NCBI GenBank assembly: GCA_963169105.1
Contig: OY720636.1
Coordinates: forward strand, 136,639,747-136,703,746
Origin: Ceriagrion tenellum
Taxonomy: Eukaryota > Arthropoda > Insecta > Odonata > Coenagrionidae
Length of the DNA: 64,000 nt
Reading direction: 5' to 3'
Shown: piece by piece, positions 34,301 to 45,902 of the stretch
How positions within the stretch are numbered: position 1 is the stretch's first letter
Layout of the letters: each line of letters begins with the position of its first letter
Program-made: the position numbers and the translations under genes
Notes under the pieces: model-generated
Database searches by the model: none
Seen by the model: only the letters and a program-made list of their open reading frames with translations
What the model was told of the DNA's origin: nothing

Positions 34301-36920
34301 GACGTGAAGTTGGTACCAGTTAAATGATTTTGTGTACAACATACTTGTTAACACAAACAGATTTGTTACACTGCTGAGGTATTTGTCATTAGATCAGTAT
34401 TATAAATAGCCCACCGAAAACTATAACATTCCAGGTTCAACTTCGAATGTCAATATACAAGGTTCATTCAATGTATTTCTACGGCTTTCGATACTGCAAT
34501 AATGAAATAACTTTATTTAAAACTTTATTTAAGACTCTTTTCATGCACAGAATCGCTTTTGAAGTTAATTTCTCCAAGAGTTTCGTAATTTTTTCGTTTC
34601 TTAGCTTTGCGTAACTAAATTTAATGTCTACCGCTCACAGGCGTCCTAAATCAATTTTTACTTCTTTAAATGAACAATGAACAACGCGGAGTGAGAATGA
34701 TTGATAAGGAATGAAAGGAAAAACCAAAAGTAGGAGAGCTTTTCGTGAGGTACGTTCAAGTAAAAAATCATGTAAATCGTGAAGTCGACTGGGAAGAGCT
34801 GAAGCCAACATTCTTAGAGCTGATGGCTGCTGAAGACTGATGCTTACGTCACAGTGAGCGCGATCCAAGAGTAAACAACTTCGCAGCGCCTCTAACAAAT
34901 CATATAAAAATCAATTTTACATATTAAATGATAAAGAATAAATGAAGCCTGGATCAAGTGGGCATGTCCGTTTTGCGACCTCTGATTTTTGAATCAGCAG
35001 TCACGGAAATAGGCGCTGTCCTGGCAATATTCAACGTCTACCAGAGATACCTTAAATAACGAAAGCCATTGTCTAGAGGGAATAACAGAGAATAATATTA
35101 CGTGTAACCGTTAACCGATATTTCTTCATGTTAGTCACTAGTATCATGACAAGCATCTTTTAGACTTAAAATCTCTCCAAATTTCCTTGTCACTTACTGC
35201 TAAGCAAACGCTTCACATACCCCTGATAGTCTAGGTGCCACTAGTTTAAACCGACTGTATACCATACCAAAATTCCCAATTATGCAATAATGAATATTGA
35301 AAGCTGTTTTTACAAAAATAAACTATATTAAGAACGAAAAACGCGCGCATAGTGTGCTTTTCAAAACTTAACTGATATACACGTAAAATCTGAAATAGTC
35401 GCAACTTGTACAGGTATAATATTGTTAATTGTAGATTTTTAATACATTGGCAATGATGATAACACTTTGAGATAGGCGATGCCTTAATTCACTTCCTGCA
35501 CTAAAGAAATGATGAGGTTCGTTGATTATACAGACAGCTATAAACACTTAAATAAAATAAATGAAATACACCGTAACTGATAGATTTAAAAAAATGCTAT
35601 TTCGAATGTATATTTATAATATTAGTATACACATTCATATATCACTGTTTAACCGATTAACACAAATCGAATACAGAATGGGACTCTGACATCCCTGACG
35701 TGCGCCGTTGGGTCTGTAGGAGAAATGTGAACGTAAAATAGGAAATATGGTTCGCATCTCCAATCAGTTGAGGCACCATCCATCCTGCTGCTACTTACCG
35801 TCGCACTCATTAGCAGGGACCCCAGATTTGCCGTGAATCAGATTTAGATTCACGCGAATTCCTCAGCGTGAGACCAAATCAAACGGAGAATCACGCCTAC
35901 TGGCCAATAAACGCTATCAGGTCCTGTCAACACGTGCGTGCAGGCGTTATCGGGATTACGCTATTACTCCAGGAATAAGAGACTCGCGAAAATACTTCCT
36001 GTAACTTCGTCAGGTAGGCATAATAGGCCGTGACAGGTAGGTTGGTAACATAACGGTGAGGCAGCTTAAAGGTCGCAGCCTCGAATGGATTTCTCGGAAA
36101 TGCATGTTTCTCCAGTCATAGGAGAAACGTAACCACAGGTTAAACGGTGCTATGTGACCTCAGCAGCGTGAGCACCATAAAACCTGGATCTCATCTGATA
36201 AAATAGGCTCTCTTTCATATTTGAGGTCCACTCACGCAATCCGAAAGGCGCGTCGCTGAAATCACTGTCGCCGGCGTAACCGGCCTCACCCAAAGGGACG
36301 AACTGCCCCCTTTCCCTTCCCCGTGGAGTAGCCTCAAAATTTTCTTAGGTGAATATTTCACAAAGATTCAGAGATGTGCAACGACAGCCTAGCTTAAGCA
36401 TCTAAGTATTTCAGCTCAGGAAATTTCAACAGAGGGACTTATATATTTCAGCGAATTGTTCCCACTAAATAAAGTCAAGGCCTAACATTAATTTAATTTT
36501 CCACTTCATTTGTGGGGTGCCCTCATCGTCCCCACCATAAAATTAGGCAAGTGGGTGATTGCTAAGGGCAAAAAACAATTAACAGGAATGAAATTGAAGA
36601 AAATTGGATCCATCATTATCACTCACAGAGGACATCAGTAACAGGCTCCTCCTACCAGAAAGAGATTATCTCCTTTTTGTCACTGACCTATTGCAAATAC
36701 TGGGCTAGAAATCGCTTTTAGACTTTCAATTAAATGCCAGACTTATTCTAAACTTTTCGACTTCAGGCTTTGACTTCACTTCGTGGAAGTATCTTATATT
36801 AGAATCCATATTACAGAAGTACGGGGCATCTTTTCAACATGGGTTCTAAAATATTTATTCTGTTTTGCAAGTTCCGAACCAATCTATTAGCTGACGACGT
36901 TAAAAAAGGATCACGAACTC
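34301..36920. other. No recognised feature
   Basis: About 2.6 kb of AT-rich DNA. One 87-residue minus-strand frame (34635-34898) has no domain. A small palindrome, GTGAATC/GATTCAC around 35841-35861, is too short to interpret. Confidence 0.35.
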
Positions 36921-36924
36921 TGAG

Positions 36925-37310
36925 GTACCATGATTGATCAGATTATAAGAATAAATATAAAATAAATGGCCTGCAGAGCGGATAGGTTTAAAATGTAATT
37001 TTGCCCGCGAAAGATAAGAGACTAAAAAAGCTGCCAATGGTATTTTTAACTAGGCTTGTGGTGTAATCAGTTGATTTATTCCCTAATGCTTGTATTCTTA
37101 TCTGCTACCTACTTCTTACACCAGGCCATGGATGAACATATATTTGTGAAATGTTACCTCCTCACGACTTTGACCGGTTTGTGTTAATGCAGTCAGTTGT
37201 AGTTGCCACATTAAATTTGATAGAGTTTAGCGTAACGCATGTCGCTGATAACTCATCCTCTGCGACACACCCATGAGGCGGCTCACCGTATATTATGTAA
37301 ACGTAGAAGA
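36925..37310 (+). repeat. Decayed LINE-A 3' end
   Basis: Around 36935 ATCAGATTATAAGAATAAA and around 36990 N-V-I-L-P-A-K-D-K-R-L-K correspond to the I-M-R-I-K and S-F-F-P-R-S-I-K-D segments of other copies. A tail (GACACACCCATGAGGCGGCT, TATTATGTAAACGTAGAAG) ends at about 37306. Confidence 0.5.
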
Positions 37311-37739
37311 AAGAGGTGCAGTGCCAACTTATGCGAGATAGTGAAACTGCCTATCCGCTCGTCGCGAAAGATTACGAAATTTACGTATTCCTAACTATGA
37401 ACACAAATTGCGATAACACATGGGGAATACCCGCGATTGCGCCCTCAGGCAGAAGTAAAAGCGACGAAACAAATGTGGAATGTAAACATTATGGCAATCA
37501 TTCCACGAGATAAATCACGGGAAGTACAGAGCGCTAGGTAACAACTGCGAGACTGAGATGGCCACAGCCCAAAAGTAATATTGCTGTTCTGATACTATTT
37601 TCCCACGCCCGAGTGCTACGCAAATAATTTCGAAATGTTAGTTGTCGAACAAAAATTGCTAAGCTGGCACAGGAATATTGTTTATTACATCTGATTCCTG
37701 GATACGCCAAGCTTGGAAGCAAAGTGAACATTTATGATA

Positions 37740-37960
37740 CTCTGCGTTTAAGGTGGCGGAAGCGTTAATCGCACGTCATTTAATGCACATTTTAAGAACT
37801 TTTCATGGAAGGCAGAAACAAAATTCTCCCACCACACTTCATCTGAGTAGGTACATATCTAAATACGGTGGATTTCACCATGTATGGAGAAATATATTTG
37901 ATGCATGAATAATTTTGAAAACTGTTGTCTTAATTAAAGCATTGATTTGACTTGGTTTTA
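37740..37960 (+). repeat. Dispersed repeat C, copy
   Basis: GGTGGCGGAAGCGTTAATCG at the left, TACGGTGGATTTCACCATG at 37866, and CTTAATTAAAGCATTG at 37931 recur in the same order at 60721-60915. Confidence 0.5.
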
Positions 37961-38399
37961 TGGTGCGAAATACGAAATTTAAAGAAAATTCATGCGTTCA
38001 TACATATGTTTTTACAAAAGCACTACAGTAATATGAGTATTTTTAGTAATATGAGAAGTTCCGCTTCAACCACCTTGAGTCTTAGGATGATAATTAGCCA
38101 TATAGGACGTTGCCACTTTATTTTTCATAACATTATGACACTGCAGAGAAAATAAACCAGTTCTTTGATTTTAGATATTGCAAGTGATACACTTGTTTCA
38201 ATTGCTAATGATTCAAAGAATTTATAGTGTGAAGATAACGGTCAGGATCGGGGAAAATATTAATCAAAACTTGTGCAACGATGACGATTTTTAAATGAGA
38301 AGTTTTTGCGTCAGTTTAAACTGCAAATAGACTATACAGACAGTGATTATCAGATTTGAAAGCAAATTGGCTCTGCATCACGGGTGTCCGCATGAACAC

Positions 38400-38689
38400 T
38401 CTACCACGGTAGATCAGATTATGAGAATAAAGTTATGGAAATAGACTGGTGAACATGTTAGCATCCACATGGCTCTCTCCTAGTTAGCGGCATTAGAATG
38501 TCGTTCTTCCCGCGATCGCTTAAAGACTATAATGATTGCTAATGAGGCTTCTGAGTAGGTCAGTCGACGGGTCGCATAAATGGTTAGTTGATATGATCCC
38601 AAATGCTCTTAATCTGCAACGTAGTACAACCATCACTATTCGTATGATCCCTGCATTACCCTAGTATATCGTTTACGTTGCACTATGCA
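38400..38689 (+). repeat. LINE-A 3' region, left of the piggyBac insertion
   Basis: GTAGATCAGATTATGAGAAT and the coding remnant M-S-F-F-P-R-S-L-K-D-Y-N-D-C (about 38500-38540) belong to the plus-strand C-terminus of a LINE-A relative. The 3' UTR resumes at 40451 after the piggyBac element. Confidence 0.65.
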
Positions 38690-40450
38690 CCCTTGTGTGT
38701 ATACCCGGGTACCCAAAACGCCAAAAATCGAAAAAAAATTCAATATTCTAGGAGGTATTTTGCCTTAGGCCTTTGGATACTCGCGATTTTATCTTTTGAC
38801 AGTGTAATAAGGAAAATAGCTGTGTAAAAAATATGAAAATTATATGTTTGGCAACTATTTCAAAAAGTTACCTTCCCAGGCACGACCGGGTACCCGGGTA
38901 CCCATACTTACCCTCTTCATTTTTCTACCTTAAAATCGTTACTATTTAATATAATCTCTATTTATAAACATATACAATGCAAAATTAATGCAAGAATAAA
39001 TAAAACAACAATCTGAGTCAAACAAATGTTAAATAAACAAATAAAGTAACAATTTTTGATCTTGTTTCTCTTCGTCTTACAATTTGTGCAGCGTATATTT
39101 AGTGATAACTTTCAGACGACCGCTGTTGACAAAGTAAAACTTTTATTCATTGGAACATTAACAACAGAATATTACTTATTACATAATGGGCAAAATGCTT
39201 TTGTGACACAATGTTCATTGCAAATAGGTTTATTACAAGAATCGTAAGGTTTTCTTGTCTTTCTACGTTATCTGTTAGGCTGTTGTATGCATACCTCACA
39301 AATTCCAACCACAGTTTTTCCACCAGTTCTATCTCTTGGAGTGGAAGTAGTTGACTCTCAACATTCTGCACACTTCTACCAATGACACCTTCAATGGCAT
39401 TTTTTGTTGAAAAATTCTCATTACTTGCTGATTTTGAGTACGATCTTCAATCAATGGTTTTGTTAAATCCTCGCTCAATTGCCGCAAGAAAAGTCGACGT
39501 TGATCTGTTCTTTTTAGTATCGTCTTATTATTTTCGTGACACATGATATAAGCTGCAAAGGCAGCAATATCTAGCACAATATAAAATATCGCACATGGCC
39601 ATCTAGAAGTGCGCCGTTGGGTAGTGTAGCGGCCGTGATTTTAGTCCATTGCATCGACACCAACCTTGTATTTCCTATAGTCTAATATCATTTCTGTTTT
39701 TTTTTTCTATTCATTATCTGATATATTCGTGTCATAATGCATCGTTGATAGCAGAGTATCAGCTTTCTTCTTTTTAGGTACATATGAGCAGAATGCTACA
39801 TTTTCATAAAACCCAAAAATGGTGGAGTACACTTCCCTATCCCTCGAAACAGCTGTAGCCTTCGGAACGTATGGCTTGTTCTTTCTAACAGTACCATGAA
39901 TCGTTATATTCCATGATAGCAGAAGCCTTGCAACAGGTAAAGATGTAAAAAAGTTGTCCATCGTTATGTTTCTACCGCTATCATTATATATCACCGCGAG
40001 CTCTTTTACTACCCTTTCCCCGTGATTTTGTTCTCGAATGTTTCCTTGCTTTCCTGTGTATATAATGCCGTGCAGTGGATACCCATTTTTAGCATCCCAA
40101 ATCCACCATATTTTAATTCCATACTTTCCAGGTTTACTGGGTATATACTGGGCAAACTTCGTTCGTCCTCGATATGGGTAAAGCGGCTCATCAATAGTTA
40201 GATTTGCAGATGGCCGGTAAAGTCTTGATAAATTGTTATTTAAGAGCAGCTGGTAGCGTGTTATTTGCCCCCCAAGGGCATTCTCCCCCACTACTATCTT
40301 TACTTAGTAGAAAATGATGTGCAGCTGGAAGTACGTACAAAGTAGCAAACGATATTTCAAATGTAGATACTGTTTAGTCCACTTATAGTCTTTTTGGGAA
40401 CCCGGGTATGCGTTAGTGTTAGAAAAGCCGAGTAGATATACACAAAAGGG
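38690..40450 (-). mobile_element. piggyBac-superfamily element, internally deleted
   Basis: The left end reads CCCTTGTGTGTATACC; the right end, read inward, is CCCTTTTGTGTATATC. That is a CCC-starting terminal repeat of about 13 bp with one mismatch. The right flank is TTAA, the obligate piggyBac target, while the left flank is TGCA and has presumably mutated. Subterminal ACCCGGGTACCC-type palindromes occur at 38703-38716, 38884-38906 and 40396-40405. At 1.76 kb the element is too short for a full transposase and lacks the N-terminal third. Confidence 0.8.
39165..40320 (-). pseudogene. piggyBac transposase remnant
   Basis: Minus-strand frames carry most of the family's DDD core. T-I-D-E-P-L-Y-P-Y-R-G-R-T (about 40195) holds the first aspartate; Y-I-P-S-K-P-G-K-Y-G-I-K-I follows; N-I-T-M-D-N-F-F-T-S (about 39965) holds the second. 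After frameshifts, K-V-G-V-D-A-M-D (about 39650) corresponds to the third acidic region. W-P-C-A-I-F-Y-I-V-L-D-I-A-A-F-A precedes a C-terminal cysteine cluster near 39175-39245 (C-N-K-P-I-C-N-E-H-C, then C-P-L-C), resembling the family's cysteine-rich DNA-binding domain. A stop follows A-M-D at about 39650 and there are at least two frameshifts. About 220 N-terminal residues are missing. The gene cannot make active enzyme. Confidence 0.85.
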
Positions 40451-40612
40451 TTAATACAAATAGTTTCTGTAGCATTGGTAGGTCATCTATAGTGAAAGGC
40501 ATGTAGGTGAAAGTTACTAGTACATCATAGCGCACGTCGGTGATTACTCACCCCCTTCCACACACCCTTGACGTGTCTTGCAGGATAATATGTAGGTGTA
40601 GAAGAAGGTCCG
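40451..40612 (+). repeat. LINE-A 3' UTR and tail, right of the piggyBac insertion
   Basis: Starts with the TTAA target. ATTGGTAGGTCATCTATAGT, then CCCCCTTCCACACACCCTTG, then GCAGGATAATATGTAGGTGT match the plus-strand tail at 44970-45115. It is the continuation of 38400-38689. Confidence 0.7.
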
Positions 40613-40659
40613 GCTTTCTATTCTATTCCAAAGCGTTCCAAAACATGGAGTCTCGTAGG

Positions 40660-40850
40660 GCACAAGAGCAAGGTGGTGCAGTGGCTTAGGGGTCATGGCA
40701 CTCGACGACTCATATAAACCGAAAGTAATCTCAAGCTATCTGATTTTCTGAGCAGTGGATATTCCAAGGCAACGGTAAGAAATGCGCTGATTTACCCTGA
40801 CCTTTACGGGTGGATTGCAAGCACCACGTGTGAGTCGCACGTTTGATGAC
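40660..40850 (+). repeat. Possible tRNA-derived SINE remnant
   Basis: GGTGGTGCAGTGGCTTAGGG at about 40672 resembles an A-box region of tRNA-derived SINEs. The expected B-box is not convincing, so this is a weak call. Confidence 0.25.
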
Positions 40851-41094
40851 AATAGTTACACTTTGTTTCAAAAGTTCAAAAACTAACAACTGATCCATCT
40901 CGAAATGCCCGGCATGAATTTGTTTTCCGCATGATTTAGTATCTTGTAATATACTTTATTTATAGCCTCGATAATATGAAACAGTAGTTGTATTTTAAGG
41001 TGTGAACTACATGTTAGCATGTTCGTCTACGTGACACTTTCCTAGATTCTGACCTAACCCCTCATTGTTCTCTAGACTGCTTATTGATCTGCGT

Positions 41095-41217
41095 CTAACG
41101 TCCGGGGGAACGTGCGAGATCCTGATTTGAACTGTGATGAGTGTTCCACGCCTGGTCTGGAACCACTCCGTGCCACACACCCTAGTGGTGGCTTGCACGG
41201 CACTTGGTAGATGTAGA
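41095..41217 (+). repeat. LINE-A-related 3' tail (same subfamily as 23343-23480)
   Basis: GTCCGGGGGAACGTGCGAGA leads to CACACACCCTAGTGGTGGCT and TGCACGGCACTTGGTAGATG. It is the inverse of the tail at 23343-23480, including the upstream segment, so the two copies define a tail subfamily. Confidence 0.65.
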
Positions 41218-42900
41218 AAAGTTCATTAGGCAATTGTGAGGCGCCATTTATATTATATCCCGACAATTGACATGACATAACTCTACTAGCGATTTTAATA
41301 GGGATTTATACCTTTGCCAAACAAACCGTTGTAAACGTTGAGTACCGCAGGCGATGCTGCGGCAAGGTCTTTTTCATACGCTTCGACATTGAACGCTAAA
41401 AATATACTTTCCTTAGTAAGGGTAAATTTTACGATCAAAACTAACCTTCAGTTACGAAGATAATTCCCAAATAAGGAAAAGCTATAGAAAATTACCCAAC
41501 ACTCCTAAGAAATGATACGTGCATTGCAAAAAAAATATCCCCTCCGCATATCACAGCTAATATTTCCACTGCAATGTCTTGAATAGCATGACCACAATAC
41601 CGACTTTTCCTCTCGGAGGGTAATACCACGCAAAATGTTATTCGCTTTCTTTTCCCTCTTTCAAAGCCAATTTCCACGGGATAGCCGAGTCTCGTGAGTT
41701 TCGTCCCACGCATAGAATATTCCGGTCACGCATGTACAAACGCAAGTTAAGAGCGTCGTCATTCGCTTGAATATCAGACGACATTCCAACCTTCTGAGCC
41801 TCATCAAATACGCGGGCACGTCCTCGGATCTTACCTCACGAGAATGCGAAAACTCGTGAAGGGGCCTCACGATACGCCTGCACACACCCGGGGGCGGTCA
41901 GGCAAGGGAGAGAGAGAGTCCTTCGAAGGCGTTTAACAGGAGCACTGGAGTAGGACGAATCGCAATTGATTTTCGTATAAATTGTGGACGGGTTCTTTAA
42001 ATATCGGGGAAAATATCACGATTTCGACAATCGATCAAATAATGTTGGAGCTAGCATGATAGGAAACAAAGACGCTGCAGTGCTTCCTTAATGATTTAAT
42101 AATGATACTTTTCCCGTAATATAGGATTTTTAAAAATAGGTCTCAGGCCATACCATGGAATTTTGCCCTCAGAACTCCATTCATGATTACGATTAAACTT
42201 TCAACGCTCACCTCCCGCAAAAAATGGTCCACAGGCCAAGTTAATAGTACCAAGAAATGATAGAAGGTAATGGCAATAAATATTTCAGACGCAAATAGAG
42301 TTCAACGCGATCGCATGGGTTTGGGATAGTTGACCATAGTCAAAAACTGCCATAAAATTTTCAATTTTTTTCTAAAAATGGACGGAAAATGAGAGATTTA
42401 GGTTAAATCAGAGGTGATCTATCGGAGTGTTCAATATTAAGGAAAAAATAAATATATAGAGCATACCTTTCAAAAGAAAATGTTTAAAAACGAGAGGGTA
42501 GAACAATGAAGTTCTGGTCAAGAATAAGCAGCATTATTAGTTAATTTCGCCGGTACCCAACGACCTATGCTCTTGCAACGACATTTAGAGATAAGGACGC
42601 CACAGAAGCATCACCGGAGCTATAAATTTATGAATGAAACCATGATGATTTTCATCTCACCCGTCCGATAAAGGTCCTATGAAATAAAAGAAATATTGAT
42701 CATCTGAATTCGAACGCGCAACTGGTAATTTTAAAATAAAATGTTCACTTCTCATAGCTATTAATAATTTACAACAATAATTAAATTTTTAACTACTCCG
42801 GCAGGCAAAAGTATAATGTTCATGGAGCATTGTAAATATAACTTTTTGGCAGCGCATACAATTATATACCACATTACTACTACGCATTATCTGGCTGAAA
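41218..42900. other. No recognised feature
   Basis: Minus-strand frames at 41492-41713 and 41661-41885 overlap and lack domains. The rest is AT-rich with no visible repeat boundary. Confidence 0.3.
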
Positions 42901-42904
42901 TATA

Positions 42905-43115
42905 GGCTACAATGATTTTTCCCTTCAATCAGTTAGCGGTTCGCAGCATAATTCCTTCAGAAATCCAGTAACTCTGCTAAGGTAATCGTAACGTTTTAAA
43001 AATCTTGCCGCTCCCCGCTGTATTTCATCCATTTCTGTAACCAAGTGACTGTCCCGCATGCTTGCCACGTTTTTAAGGTGAGGTCTTACAAAAGAAAAAA
43101 TGCACATCGCCCCTT
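42905..43115 (-). pseudogene. LINE-A C-terminal coding fragment
   Basis: Encodes F-S-F-V-R-P-H-L-K-N-V-A-S-M-R-D-S, then E-M-D-E-I-Q-R-G-A-A-R-F-L-K-R and L-K-E-L-C-C-E-P-L. This aligns with S-I-V-R-P-H-L-E-Y-A-V-S-V-W-D-P of the copy at 46233-46649. It is an isolated fragment with no 3' UTR next to it. Confidence 0.7.
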
Positions 43116-43239
43116 AACTTTTTGGTCATATTTTCCCAGTATTCTTTAGTTCATGATTGTTTGCTCACATTGCATACTGAGATTTGATCATGATTTAGAA
43201 ATCCTGAGAATATGAAATGGTTTTCCTTCGATTTTAAAA

Positions 43240-43276
43240 CGTCATTCATATTCTTCGATTTTAAAACGTCATTCTG
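43240..43276 (+). repeat. Short tandem duplication
   Basis: TTCGATTTTAAAACGTCATTC occurs twice with a spacing of about 27 bases (near 43228 and 43255). Simple local duplication. Confidence 0.7.
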
Positions 43277-43789
43277 AAAAAAATACACCAATGCTCATCT
43301 GTGGAGGTGGATCTTAAGGAACATTAACCAGCGCAGTGAGTCATGACTTAGAGAAGCAAAAAGTAAAATCGAAACAGGATATGAGAACATAACGGTGTGA
43401 AGGTGATCCCCATTCAATTTCTTGTAAAAGGCAAGATAAACTCGAAACAATTTTTAAAAATAACTATGAAAACATACCAACGAAACACCCCTACATCTCC
43501 GGCAGGACACACGCAATAAGACTATTTGATTACCTGATTTTGACTACCAGATTTAATGAAAATAATCATGTCTTGAGTGCTCAGCTGAATCGCATTCCAT
43601 AGAAAACAGATTCTATTATCTGGAAAATATCTAGAAGGTAGTGCAATAAGTGGAAGATATTTTGGTATCTATGAGTAATGGGATGAACTATTTTTTCACA
43701 ACAAAGCCAAATTATGACGCCCGAGAAAGATATTTCAACATGATACAGCGGGAAAATCTTAAATAATTTATTAAGCCAAATTCATTGAA

Positions 43790-43860
43790 TTTATATGAAC
43801 GACAATTCCCCTACCAAACACCATTGAGGTGGCTTTCAGGGAAATATGTAGATGTACATT
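43790..43860 (+). repeat. LINE-A-related 3' tail
   Basis: CTACCAAACACCATTGAGGT, GGCTTTCAGGGAAATATGTA, GATGTAC match the terminal consensus on the plus strand. Confidence 0.5.
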
Positions 43861-44029
43861 TTTCGCTAGAACTTCCAAAAGATTTTTTTTTTCCTTTTTT
43901 AATTACTGGAACGGGAAATGCTTTCAGACTGTCGTTCATATATTATATTCAATCTTTTATTCAAATTCAAAACTAATTTTTTTCGGACAACGTTATTTAC
44001 ATCTCACGATTTGCATCATAATGCGGCAG

Positions 44030-44125
44030 ATCAGTTCATGAGAATGATTTTAGGGAGAAAGACTACATAACAGGCAGGTTCATAAAGTCGTTTTTTCCAC
44101 AATCGATAAGAAACCATATTAGCCG
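44030..44125 (+). pseudogene. LINE-A-related C-terminal coding fragment
   Basis: GGCAGATCAGTTCATGAGAA is followed, after a frame change, by T-G-R-F-I-K-S-F-F-P-Q-S-I-R-N-H. That is the conserved end of LINE-A-type ORFs. Strongly decayed. Confidence 0.55.
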
Positions 44126-44675
44126 CCAATGAGACTTTGGAATAGATTTATATAAAGTTGACGGATGGACAATAGGAGCAGCTGATAATATACCTATTGG
44201 ATGACGGCAGAAAAGGTAACCATAATATCTAATATAATCCTTAAAAAAGCCATATTAGTGGACCAATGCAGGAGGTATTATGAACAGCTATCAAATAAGG
44301 ATAAAATGTTATTGGACTACTCGGTAATTAATAAAGAAAGTTCTTATGATAAACATTAAAGTCCGCACTCCGCCTTAAATTTATGTGTCTAATAAAAAGA
44401 TGAGAGGTAGGGAATGTTTCGAAAATAAATGAAAAAGAGGAATGTTCATAGAGCCAAAGTCCAATAAGAGACGTACTTTCAAATACGCTGCCTAATATAA
44501 TACAAATGCTACAGAAACTACGCCGAGAAGAACTCCAGAAGCTAAGCTGCGTAATACAAATGCTACATAAACTACTAAAATGATCCATCTTGTAACAATG
44601 AAAACGTGACACAAGAGTCATGCAGGGAACATGAAAAACATGGTGTAAGCACTACTCGGCAGATTAAGAAACATG

Positions 44676-44856
44676 CATCTACATCTACGTCATACCCTGC
44701 AAGCCACCCAAAGGGTGTGTGGCAGGGGGTGCTTCCACACCAGGCATGCATGAATGATACGGTAGAACACCGAAAAGCATATGCATAATGGGGCATATGA
44801 ATTAATCAGCTACACTACCTGTCAACCAACCTAATTCAATGTCTTAACGCAGCCAC
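44676..44856 (-). repeat. LINE-A 3' UTR and tail
   Basis: The reverse strand ends GTATGACGTAGATGTAGATG. The first 95 bp match 45903-45998 and 55322-55420. The rest (GCATATGAATTAATCAGCTA to CTTAACGCAGCC) matches the minus-sense 3' UTR at 60234-60303. Confidence 0.75.
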
Positions 44857-44899
44857 GTCATGTAGCTGATTGGTTGATTTGGTCCACAATACCTGTTTC

Positions 44900-45118
44900 T
44901 TAATCTGCCGCGTAGAATCAGCGTCACGTCCCTGTATGACCTTTTGGCTCTTCGCAGTTGCAATAAAGATTAATACGAATAGTATCTTTATCATTGGTAG
45001 CCTACCTATAGTGCGGTGCATATTGGTGGAAGTCACTGGTGCATAATAACGCATCTTGGTGATAACTTACCCCCTGCCACACACCCCTGAGGTGGCTATC
45101 AGGGCACTATCTACATGC
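44900..45118 (+). repeat. LINE-A-related 3' UTR and tail
   Basis: AATACGAATAGTATCTTTAT, CATTGGTAGCCTACCTATAG, ACACACCCCTGAGGTGGCTA match 40451-40612 in the same orientation. It lies next to the oppositely oriented copy at 44676-44856. Confidence 0.65.
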
Positions 45119-45560
45119 AGGAGATATTCGTCTCGAACCCAACGCGTGGCGTGGTGTCTTCAGAGACGGCAGCCACCGCCCGCCCGCCTTCCTCCCCTCT
45201 CCCCCCCCCACTTTCCCCTCCTCCACAAACTGCCCCTCCCCCTCCTTCTCCTCTCTCTAACGGTCAAGGTTACGAAATGACGCAATTCCAAAAGGGCGTC
45301 CGTGTCCCTCCTCGGGAGCATCACGAGGAGGAGAGAGGGTGGGTGGATTTGTGTCTGTCTGTCCGTGATTTTCGTGCACCTGTCTCCTCTCGCCAGAAGG
45401 AATGAGAATGTTCGCCCATGGGTACAAAGTTCCCCGCCCTCCGCGCCCCATTGGCCACTCAATCCTAGGGGGTCTATTTCACGCATCGCGTCGATTCACC
45501 CGGGAGATGTCAATGACTGACTGACGACGTGGCGAACGAAGAAAGCCTTGCGCCGCGTCT
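45119..45560. other. GC-rich block
   Basis: C-rich (CCTCCCCTCTCCCCCCCCCA near 45191) and then mixed CpG-rich sequence. Overlapping frames on both strands (45115-45405 plus, 45160-45486 minus) are low-complexity. No gene is assigned. Confidence 0.35.
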
Positions 45561-45900
45561 ACACTATGACCGCTCCGGTATACGTTTAAATGCATCTTCC
45601 ACTTAAATGTATTCAGGAGAAATAGTAGCGGAGGCATGGGGAGAAGTGGAGGTAGGAATAAAGATAGGAGGGGATCTAGAAAAGTCAGTGAGATGTTCAG
45701 AGAGAGTCAGAGGTCAGAGAGATCTAGAGAGTCAGTACAGATGATCAACATTGATTTGTCAGTCAGAAAAGGGGTTACAATCAATGATGAATGCGTTTGA
45801 AGGGCAATGAGAGAGGTATGGGATGAAGAGAAACCAAAAGACGACGAAATAGATGATATTCTCTAGATAGAAGAATGTGGGGCTGAATACAAGGGTTGGG
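45561..45900. other. Purine-rich spacer, no gene
   Basis: About 340 bp rich in GAGAGTCAGAG-like repeats (45690-45745). Nothing recognised. Confidence 0.3.
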
Positions 45901-45902
45901 GG

